Shown: positions 25,725-34,531 of the stretch, piece by piece
How positions within the stretch are numbered: position 1 is the first letter of the stretch
How the letters are laid out: every line of letters begins with the position of its first letter
Assembly: GCA_016716505.1 (NCBI GenBank)
Contig: JADJWF010000004.1
Span: forward strand, 1-64,000
Source: Verrucomicrobiota bacterium
Lineage (GTDB): Bacteria > Verrucomicrobiota > Verrucomicrobiia > Limisphaerales > J093
Reading direction: 5' to 3'
DNA: 64,000 nt
Translations under genes and position numbers: made by a program
The notes under the pieces: model-generated
What the model saw: the letters and a program-made list of their open reading frames with translations, nothing else
The model's database searches: none
Told to the model about the DNA's origin: nothing

Positions 25725-28700
25725 TCAGGGGAGAAGACGAAAGTGATAATGGCCCGTTCCCGGCTCCCGGTCACTTCCCACATCGAGAGTGTAATGACCC
25801 CCGCGCTCCAAGGTAATGCGGCCCGGGCTGCCGCCACTCAGGTAGCGGTCTAATAGCACCGTTCCCCCCTCGTCGGTCAATTTCCACGAAACGAAGGTTA
25901 ACCCCTCGTCGTAACCGAGCAGTTCCAGGTTAACGCTCGATCCCGCCGGGGCGGTGAAGGTGTAAAGGTCATGCGAGCCGCGCGCCTCGACGCGCCCGGC
26001 ACCCACCGCCGGTTGGTCCGCCCGGACTTCGGCTCCGATCTCGAGGGCAAAACGCTCGGGCGGGGGCACCGGCGTGGCCTCGATTACAAACTCGCCGGTG
26101 TCTCGGTCGTCGGGACCGCCAATCACGAAAGTGTAAATGCCGGGTTGATTGAACGTGACCGCGCCGAGGGTCTGAACTCCGAGAGTGCCGCTGGCGATCA
26201 CTGAAGCGTTCGGCCCCAGTAGCGACCACACCACTTTCGGCGCCGTTTTCCACCACAGACTGAACTCGGGCAGCTTGAAGAACAGTCGTTGCCCGGCGGC
26301 GGGTGTGAAACTGTAGCTGTCGGTGACACCGACTTGGTCAATGTTGCCGCGGATGACGAACGCGGGCTGGCTGGCGGCATCCACGTGGAAGACCGTGCAG
26401 GGCCAGATTTCGCCCTGCGCCAGGTGGTTCCCGGCGGTGTCGGCAATAGCACGGTTGAGACGCACCTGATACCGGCCGGCGGGGAGGGCCGTGCTGACCG
26501 TAAGCGTGAGCCACAGGGTTCCGGGGGAGTAACCCGGCGCGGCGGCCCACACCTGGTCATCGGCCGTGTCCGCCAGTTCGTCGGGGCCGAGACCGATCAA
26601 CTGGAAGGAATCCGGCGCGAGAGAGGCAGGATCCAAGGGTTCATCGAAGCGGACGCTGACGCTGCGCAAAGAGGTTGCCCCAAAGGTCCGTCCGCTGAGG
26701 GACGGTCGCGCGGTCACTTGGGGTGCGAGCAGGTCACGCAGGATGGGGATGACCAACGACGAGGACCAGCCGGAGTCGCCGTTACGCGCCACCGCCCGCA
26801 CGCCCACTGTGATGCTGGAACGATCCGGCTGCCACCGGGGCGCGGTCACGGTGAATTCATACGGATGGTCAGCGTCGGCCGCGACCCGCAGTCCATCGAG
26901 GTAAAGTTCGACCTGGCGAAGCGTTGAAACCTTGTCCACGCGGACCTGAAGTGCGACCGCCCGGCCCTCGACCAGACCTTGAGCGGCGCGGTCGCCGCCG
27001 ATCAGGTCAACACTCAGCGGCGCGGACGGCGGCTCGACCGTGCGGAAGTCCGCCACCATGAGCCCGCCCTCGCCGAGAGCCAGGAAGGCCCGGCCATTGC
27101 GGGTGACCGCCGCAGTCGGAGCTTGCGGCGTGGGAATCCGAGTTTGGAACAACGGACTGCCATCCGGGCCCACAGTGAAAATGTTGACTCCCCGGCCCAT
27201 GACGTTCGGCTGATCACCGGCGGTCGGTCCTTCCGCCAAAACGAGGAAGGAATCGTCGGCGAAGGGCACCGCCATCTGCCAGGTGAGATTCCAGTTCTCG
27301 TAAGTGTTTTGAAGCGCCAGCGTGTCCGGAGCGGTGAGGTCAAACCGGTCCAGGCCGAAGCTGCGCGTGACCAACAGACCGGCCGTGATGGGCGCCAGTC
27401 GCAGCGGCGGCGGCCAGGAGGACACCTCCGCCCGGCGCAGGTGCCGCAGTTCGCCAAACTCGAACGAGAAGATCTCGATGCTGTCGCTGGTGAGGGCGTA
27501 CACAAAGCCACCCAACGAGACGAGGTCCAACAGCCGGAATTCCGGCAACTCGACCTCGCTGCGCACCTGGCCGGTTAGAAGGTCCACCGCCAGCAGCTTG
27601 GCCTCTCCGGCCGGGGCGGCCAAAGCATGGCCGGCAATCGCCAGCACCGCGTTCCGGCTACCCGCTTTGAGCGGCACCACGTGGGCCAGTTGCGGCCGGT
27701 CCGGGATCGCTAGGTCCAGCACGGCAAGTCCGGAACCGCCACACGCCACCGCCGCCCACCGATCCCACACCGAGAGACGCTGGGCCGGCCCCGGCGTGGC
27801 AATCCGTCCCAACCGGGTCAACGTGCCATTCGCCATCGGCCGCCAGGTCCCGAGGCCGCCGGTGTCTTCGGCCGTGACCAACCAATCCCCGGCGAGCGCC
27901 AGGTCACGCGCGGGGCCCTCGGTCCGGGCCACAGCCAGCGGCCCCCCTTGGGCCGGCCGGCTCGCCAGAGGATCCAGCCCGCTGAGAACCTCCTCGAGGT
28001 CGGAAAGCCCGTCGTCATCGGTATCCGTCTCGGCCGGGTTGGAGCCGATGACGGCTTCAATGTCGTCCGGCAATCCATCGCCATCCGAATCAGGAGCCGT
28101 GCTGGCGCGGAAGTACGGCGGGGCTACCGGTGTGGGCATGCCGGCGTTTGCCGACCGCCCCCCGAACCAGGCAAGCTGGCCGGTGGCGGGATCGAACATT
28201 CGGACTTCGATGGGACTGTCCGGGGGAACAATGACGGACCAGAAACCGTCCTGACTCGACCGGCGGCGAATCGGGGCGTTGGTGGACAAGGGGAAAGTCA
28301 CTTGAACGAAATCGTAACCGTAATCGGCCCGACCGGGCGCTTCGGGCAGGCCGGTGCCGATCAACGGGAGTCGAAGCGAGGGACGGCGCGGGTCGTTCGC
28401 CGCCAGGACAATCTCGCCCCGGATCAGGCCTTGGCGGCCGGGACGGAACTCGACATCGAAGGCAAGTTCAGCTCCCGGGCTCAGGACCAACGGCTGGGCC
28501 GGGGTGGGAGGCGTGGTCAGGTTGACGATACGAAACGGCAAAGGTTGCTCGGCGCTCTCCAGGTGCAGATCCGTGATTTGCAGTGGCAAGCCGCCGGCAT
28601 TCCGCAAGGTAAAGAGCCGAGGTCGTGATTGCGGGAGGCCACCGGGAATCGCGCCCCCGAGGTTGTTGTTGGGCAGGTCCACCCACAGCGCCGGACCGCT

Positions 28701-30821
28701 CGAGGTGCCGCGGCCGACCAGCTTCAAACGGTATTCGCCGGCCAGGGCGTCGCTTTGGATCAGCAAGCGCGCTTCGGCCGGGCCGACTATCGCGGGATCG
28801 AAGCTGATGGAGAGTGGCAAGGCCCCGCCCACCGGCACTTGCGTTCCCGGTGCCACCGGGGTGAGGGCCCAAGAATCCGCGGGAGCATCCAGGGTCACTG
28901 CGGCGAGGTTGAGCGGGCGATCCCCGATGTTGAGCAGTTCCATGCTTCGGGTGATCACGGCGCCAGCCGGTCCGTCCACCTCAACCTCCCCGAAATCGAG
29001 CGGGCTGTTCACGAATCGTCGTTCCGGTCCGGCCACCAGCCAGGCCACCGGCCCGTCGAACTGCGGCGCCGTCAACGCATTCGGATCCCGCTGCGGCGGC
29101 TCCGCGTCGAAATCGCCGCCGGCCAATTGGAATTGTCGGTAGTAGTCAACCGCCCGCTGCCCCGTGTCTTCATCCCACTCATCGCCCAACGCCACACGCA
29201 AAGGGGGAATGGAAAGACTGAAACGCCGGACACCATCGGTATCTTCGCCCTGGGCCATGATGTCCTTGCGGGCCGTCCCGACATCGGCGCCCACGTGAAC
29301 CGGCTTTGACTTCTCATTGATACCGGTGGTGTGGGTAAGTCCGACGGCGTGGCCGATCTCGTGGGCGATGGTTTTACCCAGCGTGCGAATGATGTCCTCG
29401 GGCGAGGCAACCGGGGTGCTGCCGAGGTAGTTTTTCAGGTAAATGTCAATCTGCCCGGCCGGCGACTGATTGAGCACCCGGCTCAAGCGATAGTTTTGTT
29501 CCGTGGCGGAGTATTGTGGACAGTGTTTGAGCAGTTCGAGGAACCCACCGTTGCTGTTGGCGTCCACCAAATGCGAATCCCCAAACACGGCGAGTGGTTT
29601 GTCTGGGGGTGTTTGGAAATTGTTGAACAGGATGGCATCGGCGTCGGGCGTGGCGACGAACGTGACCCCGTCCGTCGCCGCGGCCAGGCGCGCCACTGCA
29701 TCGTCCACGCTTCCCTGAACGATCCCGGCCCGTTTCTCGGGCGTGTTAATCAGCGCAATCTTGGCCGGCGTCAGGTCGCGATTCGGGTTGTGCGTCGCCA
29801 GAAAGTCCAGTTCCCGTTCGAAGGCATCCGTATCCACGAAGACCTTCTGAAACTTGGTCAGCGCTGTGAGCCACAGAGTTCCCGCTGGCTTGTCTTCCGG
29901 CGATCGGACCTCGACCTGAGCGGTGACTGTGCCTTGGGCACGGGTCGGCCTGAAAAGGAACTGCGCGTTGGGTGAATCCGCGACGGAAAACGCTGGGTGT
30001 CCACTAACGACGAGCTTCGGGGCGAAGCTGCTGTTGGCCGGGCCCTGAATTGGTCGAGCACGAGTGACCCCGGGCATCGTGTCGGGGAACGCTACCACTC
30101 CATCCCCATGGTTGTCATCCGCCGCGTCCAAGAAGCGGTAGAAATAATGGCGGCTCTCGCGCAACACAGCGTGAGTCCTGGGGTCGGAGATCTTGAGAGT
30201 CAGGCGGGCGGCATAGAGGCGGTCGTGCTTGATGCTCCAGACATCGCCGAGCAGGGGTCTCGCTCTGATGATCCAGTGGATGGGCGGACCGCCCGGGTAC
30301 AGTTCGAATTCCTGGTTTGGAGCGCCTACGTCCAGGAACTGCTCCGTTTCGCCCTCCCACTCAAGGCTGACATGAACCGGTTGGTAGTCGGTGTAACCAC
30401 ATAACAACGAATTCAAACTGAGCACCGCCGGCAATTCGTTGGCGAAAATCAACTCGATGAACGCATTGTCATGGTAAAACAAGACCGCCTCTGGAGCCTC
30501 GATCATGAGGTCGGGGGCCGCTGGCTGTTTGGCTTCCTTGCGGGGCGGGCAGGGCGGCAGGGTTTGCGAGCCCGGTTGGACCCCGTGCCAGCCGGGCTGG
30601 AGGACGCCCACGCCGGGGTCGGTCTCCACGAACTCGCCATCCTCCGTCACCGTGGCCGGACCCACGATCTCCCAGTAGCCCTTGTCGTGGTCGAAGCTCC
30701 ACAGGGCCGTCTTCGCCCCGGGCGGCAGTTTCACCCCCGTGACCGGGTCAGGCAGGTTCAGGAAGCGCACCGGCACCGGCGCCGCGAAGTTCCGCGGGCC
30801 GTCGGTCTGAATCGTTATCAC
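25725..30821 (-). CDS. Giant modular secreted protein, copy 3: metzincin-type metalloprotease central module
   Basis: 1698 codons without a lesion; the N-terminal cassette lies upstream in broken frames (30822-32101). The conserved domain (VITIQTDGPRNF to FVETDPGVGVLQPGWHG) leads into a module absent from the paralogs. That module holds the zinc site HEIGHAVGLTH (plus 29331-29363), exactly HExxHxxGxxH, followed by DIMAQGED as a likely Met-turn; together these define a metzincin-like zinc protease. Downstream are ASH-like domains (FGEVEVDGPAGAVITRSMELLNIGDRPLNL), calcium-type repeats (DSDGDGLPDDIEAVIG), an LVIVD-like propeller, SbsA-like and Ig domains, and two pre-peptidase C-terminal-like domains (DSYSFTPAAGQRLFFKL; HDLYTFTAPAGSSVNLEL). 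Proteolysis outside the cell is likely; the substrate is unknown. Confidence 0.85.
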   Translation of the reverse strand: MITIQTDGPRNFAAPVPVRFLNLPDPVTGVKLPPGAKTALWSFDHDKGYWEIVGPATVTEDGEFVETDPGVGVLQPGWHGVQPGSQTLPPCPPRKEAKQPAAPDLMIEAPEAVLFYHDNAFIELIFANELPAVLSLNSLLCGYTDYQPVHVSLEWEGETEQFLDVGAPNQEFELYPGGPPIHWIIRARPLLGDVWSIKHDRLYAARLTLKISDPRTHAVLRESRHYFYRFLDAADDNHGDGVVAFPDTMPGVTRARPIQGPANSSFAPKLVVSGHPAFSVADSPNAQFLFRPTRAQGTVTAQVEVRSPEDKPAGTLWLTALTKFQKVFVDTDAFERELDFLATHNPNRDLTPAKIALINTPEKRAGIVQGSVDDAVARLAAATDGVTFVATPDADAILFNNFQTPPDKPLAVFGDSHLVDANSNGGFLELLKHCPQYSATEQNYRLSRVLNQSPAGQIDIYLKNYLGSTPVASPEDIIRTLGKTIAHEIGHAVGLTHTTGINEKSKPVHVGADVGTARKDIMAQGEDTDGVRRFSLSIPPLRVALGDEWDEDTGQRAVDYYRQFQLAGGDFDAEPPQRDPNALTAPQFDGPVAWLVAGPERRFVNSPLDFGEVEVDGPAGAVITRSMELLNIGDRPLNLAAVTLDAPADSWALTPVAPGTQVPVGGALPLSISFDPAIVGPAEARLLIQSDALAGEYRLKLVGRGTSSGPALWVDLPNNNLGGAIPGGLPQSRPRLFTLRNAGGLPLQITDLHLESAEQPLPFRIVNLTTPPTPAQPLVLSPGAELAFDVEFRPGRQGLIRGEIVLAANDPRRPSLRLPLIGTGLPEAPGRADYGYDFVQVTFPLSTNAPIRRRSSQDGFWSVIVPPDSPIEVRMFDPATGQLAWFGGRSANAGMPTPVAPPYFRASTAPDSDGDGLPDDIEAVIGSNPAETDTDDDGLSDLEEVLSGLDPLASRPAQGGPLAVARTEGPARDLALAGDWLVTAEDTGGLGTWRPMANGTLTRLGRIATPGPAQRLSVWDRWAAVACGGSGLAVLDLAIPDRPQLAHVVPLKAGSRNAVLAIAGHALAAPAGEAKLLAVDLLTGQVRSEVELPEFRLLDLVSLGGFVYALTSDSIEIFSFEFGELRHLRRAEVSSWPPPLRLAPITAGLLVTRSFGLDRFDLTAPDTLALQNTYENWNLTWQMAVPFADDSFLVLAEGPTAGDQPNVMGRGVNIFTVGPDGSPLFQTRIPTPQAPTAAVTRNGRAFLALGEGGLMVADFRTVEPPSAPLSVDLIGGDRAAQGLVEGRAVALQVRVDKVSTLRQVELYLDGLRVAADADHPYEFTVTAPRWQPDRSSITVGVRAVARNGDSGWSSSLVIPILRDLLAPQVTARPSLSGRTFGATSLRSVSVRFDEPLDPASLAPDSFQLIGLGPDELADTADDQVWAAAPGYSPGTLWLTLTVSTALPAGRYQVRLNRAIADTAGNHLAQGEIWPCTVFHVDAASQPAFVIRGNIDQVGVTDSYSFTPAAGQRLFFKLPEFSLWWKTAPKVVWSLLGPNASVIASGTLGVQTLGAVTFNQPGIYTFVIGGPDDRDTGEFVIEATPVPPPERFALEIGAEVRADQPAVGAGRVEARGSHDLYTFTAPAGSSVNLELLGYDEGLTFVSWKLTDEGGTVLLDRYLSGGSPGRITLERGGHYTLDVGSDREPGTGHYHFRLLP

Positions 30822-32101
30822 CAGCGGAAGTTCAACCCCTCGGGCAGCGGCTCCGGCAGCCGGTCCGGCGGCACCGGCGCAATGCCCACCCGCCCGCCGC
30901 GGTTACCATCGTCATCGAACAGCGCACCGGGGGACCAGGATTTGCACCCCCGCCAGCGCCGGGGTTCGCCGCCACCACTTCCGGCACGAACGTCACCGGC
31001 GTCGGCTCGGTCGGGCTGACCGGCTGCAGGCTGCCGGCCTTGATCAGTGGCAGGTAAATCTCGCCCGTGCCGCCGGCCAGGTTGTCGGTGCGGCCCGGCA
31101 CCGCCTCCCACGCCTTGCCCACGAAGGGGTAGTAGTCGCCGTTGGGCCAGGCGCTGCCCAACCGTGCGGCCGTCCACATGCACGAAGAACCGCCCCGCCG
31201 GCGCCGGCTCGAGGCGGAAGTTGCCCTGCGCGTCGGTCACCGCCCGCAGCGTCTCCTCCTGCCCGTCCACGGTGACGATCACGCCTTGGAGCGGGCGGTT
31301 GAGCGCGTTGGTGCCGGTGTCCGGGCCGGGCACCAGTTCGCTGGCGAACACCCGGCCGATCACCGCCGTGCGCGGCACCGGCAGGTTGTTGAGCGTGGTG
31401 AAGGTGACGATGCCCACGCCGCCCTCGACGCCGTCGGTATCGGCGTCCACCAGCTTGCCTTGCGCGTCGCGCACCTTGTCGCCGTCGAAGACCACCCGCA
31501 CGCGCGTCGCCCCCGGCAGCGGCTCGAGGTAGAACAGCGTGGCGGTGCGGCGGTCGGGCGACAGCTCCGTGCGCGTGAGCACGCGCCGGCCGGCAGCCTC
31601 GGCGGAAGGCGTGGTTGCCCAGCACCACGTCCGCCGCCAGCGGCCGGGTGAAGCGCAGCACCGTCTCGCGCGTGACGGCCACGCCGTCGTCGCCCTCGGC
31701 GGGCGAGGCGGTGAACTGGGTGACATTCAACGGCGCGTCGTCGCGCACCAGCGGGTCGGTCCCGGCGAGCAGCTCGGCCACGTCGTCGCGGCCGTCGCCG
31801 TCGGTGTCCAGCGCGGCGGCGCGGGGGAGCTGCTGGACGCGGAAGAAGCCCGCCTGCGCCGGCGCGGCCACCTCAACGGCCCGGCCAGGCCAATGGCCAC
31901 CGGGGTGTGGATGGCGGTGACGGCGTCGCCGTGCAACAGGCGGTAGTAGCTGGCGGGGTCGGCGGGGAAGTGCAGCTCGAGCCGATTGCCCGCGCCGAGC
32001 CGGACCTCCTCGATGCGGAAGTCGGCGGAGGTTGAATGAATGCTAAAAAGGACCGAAGCCAGCGCGCCGTAAGCGGAGCGAGAAACTGACCTGACTTTCA
32101 T
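30822..32101 (-). pseudogene. N-terminal cassette of copy 3, broken by at least six indels
   Basis: ATG 32101 (MKVRSVSRSAYGALASVLFSIHSTSADF) starts the secreted cassette. One-base lesions versus the paralogs are visible near 31870 (CACCTC where copies 1 and 2 have CACGCTC), 31600, 31162, 30951 (extra G), 30930 (missing G) and 30831. Between the lesions the expected order is intact: FFRVQQLPRAA, DGDGRDDVAELL, VTRETVLRFTRPLAAD, LPGATRVRVVFDGDKV, ASELVPGPDTGTNA, GRFFVHVDGRT, YYPFVGKAWEAVPGRTD, DDDGNRGGRVGIAPVPPDR. The adjoining 5.1 kb has no lesion at all, so these indels are concentrated in the portion shared between copies. Either consensus error in a repeat or true decay. Confidence 0.75.
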
Positions 32102-32131
32102 CGCAACGTATCTCGAAAAAAAAATAGCGCC

Positions 32132-34525
32132 TCAGGGCCGCTCAACCAAGCCGCCGTTCTGCTCGGTGATCGGGCAGTTCACGATCGTGGTGAGCAACGG
32201 GACCTGCACAAGGCCGTTGTTGTCGGCCTCGATGCCGGCGGGGAACGGCTCCTCCGACCCGTTCACACTTGTCAAAACGGGCGCGGTCAGCACGCTGCCA
32301 TCACCATCGGCCCGAAGTTTCACCCGCTGGCTCAGGCTCGTCAGGGCCGGCAGTTCGAGCCGGCCGCCGCTGGTGGCCTCGAAGCTCAACGCCGGCGCGC
32401 CGCGCACGTTCCAATTCACCGGTCCGCTGGCCGAGGTCATGTCAGACAAAGTCAGCCGACTGCCCGGCCCCAGTGCGCGGAAACTCGTGCCCGCCGGAAA
32501 CAACCTGCTGAAATCGCCGGGGCCGTCGTAAGTCGCGAAGCCGGGCAGCGCGATCACGGCGCCGTCGCGCGCGGTGAAGCGGAAGTTTGCGCCCTGCACG
32601 CCACCGGTCGGCACGAATTGCGCACCCGGGCCGGAAAGCGTCAGCGCCCCATTGTTGCCAAGCGTGAGCACGGCCCGCGTTTCCAAGCGCCCCGACACCT
32701 CCAGCGTGCCGCCGTTGATGGTGAGCGCCTGCTCGAAGTTGGCCGAGCCGTTGACGATGATGTTGCGCTCGGGAATTTCCACCGGCTCCGAAGCGATCAG
32801 GTCGCGCAACACCGTCAGGCCCGCGCGGCTGGTGGTGGTGAGCGGCAGGACCGCGTGCACGCTTTTCACGATGGCGCTGGTGTTGAGGGTGACCTTTGGC
32901 TTCGCGCCGAACCGCTGGAGCAACACATGGTTATCCTGCGACGGCAGCCGGCCGTGGAGCCAGTTGGCCAGGTTGTCCCAGTTGCCGTCCGCGTCGGAGA
33001 TCCACACGGCGCTGCCGGGGGGCGTATCCAGCAGATCAAAAGTGAGGCTTGTCGCCTGGGCTGTGGCGTTGCCCGAACGATCCTTCACCGCGCCGGCGTC
33101 GAGTGTGAGCCGGCAGCGGCCGGCAACCAGATTGGTCTCGATCCCAAAAACCACCATCGCGCCGTTGGCGGTCACCTCCGCCAGGCCAAATTCTGAGTCG
33201 TCCCCGCCGCCGGGGGCGGCGTCGGCGCCGAAATGGGTCAGGCGCACCTTCGCCGGGTCCACGGGAAGCGTATCCACCGGTTTGTTGAAGCGAAGCACGA
33301 ACGGATGTCCCAGAAACGCCGCGCCGCCGGCGGCGGGCAGCGAATACACCAACACGGGCGGTTCGGTGTCCGCCACCAGGTTCAGCGTGGCCGGAGTGGA
33401 GGTGCCCACGTTGCCGGCGCCATCCGTGGCGCGGAACTGCACTGTCACGCTGTTGCCGGCGACGGCCGGCAGGTCGAGGCGGAAGTTGACCGGGTAGCTG
33501 GCCTGCGACTGCACCGGCACGCCATCCACGAGCAGCTCGACACGGGTCAGATGCACGTCGTCGCGAACCACCGGCGCCAATTCAAGCGCGGCTCCGGCGC
33601 GGACCTGCACGCCGGCCCGGGCGGCATCCACGTCCAGCGCGGCGGGGTCGAAGGTGATGGCCGGCGCCTGGCGGGCGGGGTCGGGGTCGGCGAAGTTCGC
33701 GAACGTGAGGCCGCGGAAGTCATCGGCCACGACGGCGAAGCCACGAATTACGCCCACGTCTCGCACCACACCGGGCGTGGTGATGCCAAAGAGGAACGTG
33801 GTGGTGTTGGCCGGGTCCGAGGCATCGTAAAGAGACAGCGAGGCGGTGGCGGACGGATTGCCGTCCGGCGTGCCAACCACGAGCGCGAGCATCCGCGGCC
33901 CGCCGGACAGGGCCAGCGAACGCACCGCGCCGGTGGTCGCGGGCGGCACACCGATGAAGCGCGGCGCCGCCGGATCGCTCACGTCTATCGTGACCACGCC
34001 GCGTTTCTTGGACACGTAGAGCGTGGTGCCGTCGAGGATCAGGTGCGCGCGGCCGAGCAGTTCCGGCGTGAAATCACCGGCCAGCCGGCCGAGTCGGACC
34101 GGCTGCGGCACGGTGACATCGAAAATCTCCAGACCGGAAAGCGTCGCCACGTAGGCGCGGCCGCCCACGACCCGCAGTCCGGTCGAATAGTCCTGCGTGG
34201 CGAAGCGCCCCACTTCGAGGGCCGAGGCGGCGTCGTAAACACGCACTTCCTTCAAGGCAAACTGGCCCAGCGCGACGAAGAACTGCCCGTTCCAGTGGTC
34301 AATGGCCACGGCCGGCAACGAGTAGGTTTGCATCAGTCGCGGCGCGGCCGGGTTCGAGGCATCCACGAAGTGCAGGAGTCCGCGTTCGCCGGCAATGAAT
34401 TCTTCAGGCTGCGCCACCAGACCCACCACCTGCTGGTTCGGGGCATAGGTCACGTCGTAGCTTTGGCCCGGCAAATCCAATTCGCCCAGCCACACCGGCC
34501 GCAGCGGATCGCGAGCATCCACCAC
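32132..34525 (-). CDS. Giant modular secreted protein, copy 4: C-terminal LVIVD propeller, Ig and strand-repeat part
   Basis: 797 codons in the same frame as the 34532-36721 ORF and separated from it only by a TGA, so this is the C-terminal part of one gene. It contains LVIVD-type propeller repeats (VVDARDPLRPVWLGELDLPG; LEIFDVTVPQPVRLGRL; VVTIDVSDPAAPRFIG), a bacterial Ig domain (VELLVDGVPVQSQASYP, FRATDGAGNVG) and an SbsA-like Ig domain (PVLVYSLPAAGGAAFLG). The last 270 residues look like a beta-solenoid (NIIVNGSANFEQALTINGG, LEVSGRLETRAVLTLG). Translation on its own would need the GTG at about 34518; there is no signal peptide, so a stand-alone product would not be exported. The stop lies 30 bases before the start of copy 3, in keeping with an operon. 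Confidence 0.75.
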   Translation of the reverse strand: MVDARDPLRPVWLGELDLPGQSYDVTYAPNQQVVGLVAQPEEFIAGERGLLHFVDASNPAAPRLMQTYSLPAVAIDHWNGQFFVALGQFALKEVRVYDAASALEVGRFATQDYSTGLRVVGGRAYVATLSGLEIFDVTVPQPVRLGRLAGDFTPELLGRAHLILDGTTLYVSKKRGVVTIDVSDPAAPRFIGVPPATTGAVRSLALSGGPRMLALVVGTPDGNPSATASLSLYDASDPANTTTFLFGITTPGVVRDVGVIRGFAVVADDFRGLTFANFADPDPARQAPAITFDPAALDVDAARAGVQVRAGAALELAPVVRDDVHLTRVELLVDGVPVQSQASYPVNFRLDLPAVAGNSVTVQFRATDGAGNVGTSTPATLNLVADTEPPVLVYSLPAAGGAAFLGHPFVLRFNKPVDTLPVDPAKVRLTHFGADAAPGGGDDSEFGLAEVTANGAMVVFGIETNLVAGRCRLTLDAGAVKDRSGNATAQATSLTFDLLDTPPGSAVWISDADGNWDNLANWLHGRLPSQDNHVLLQRFGAKPKVTLNTSAIVKSVHAVLPLTTTSRAGLTVLRDLIASEPVEIPERNIIVNGSANFEQALTINGGTLEVSGRLETRAVLTLGNNGALTLSGPGAQFVPTGGVQGANFRFTARDGAVIALPGFATYDGPGDFSRLFPAGTSFRALGPGSRLTLSDMTSASGPVNWNVRGAPALSFEATSGGRLELPALTSLSQRVKLRADGDGSVLTAPVLTSVNGSEEPFPAGIEADNNGLVQVPLLTTIVNCPITEQNGGLVERP

Positions 34526-34531
34526 GGCCAG

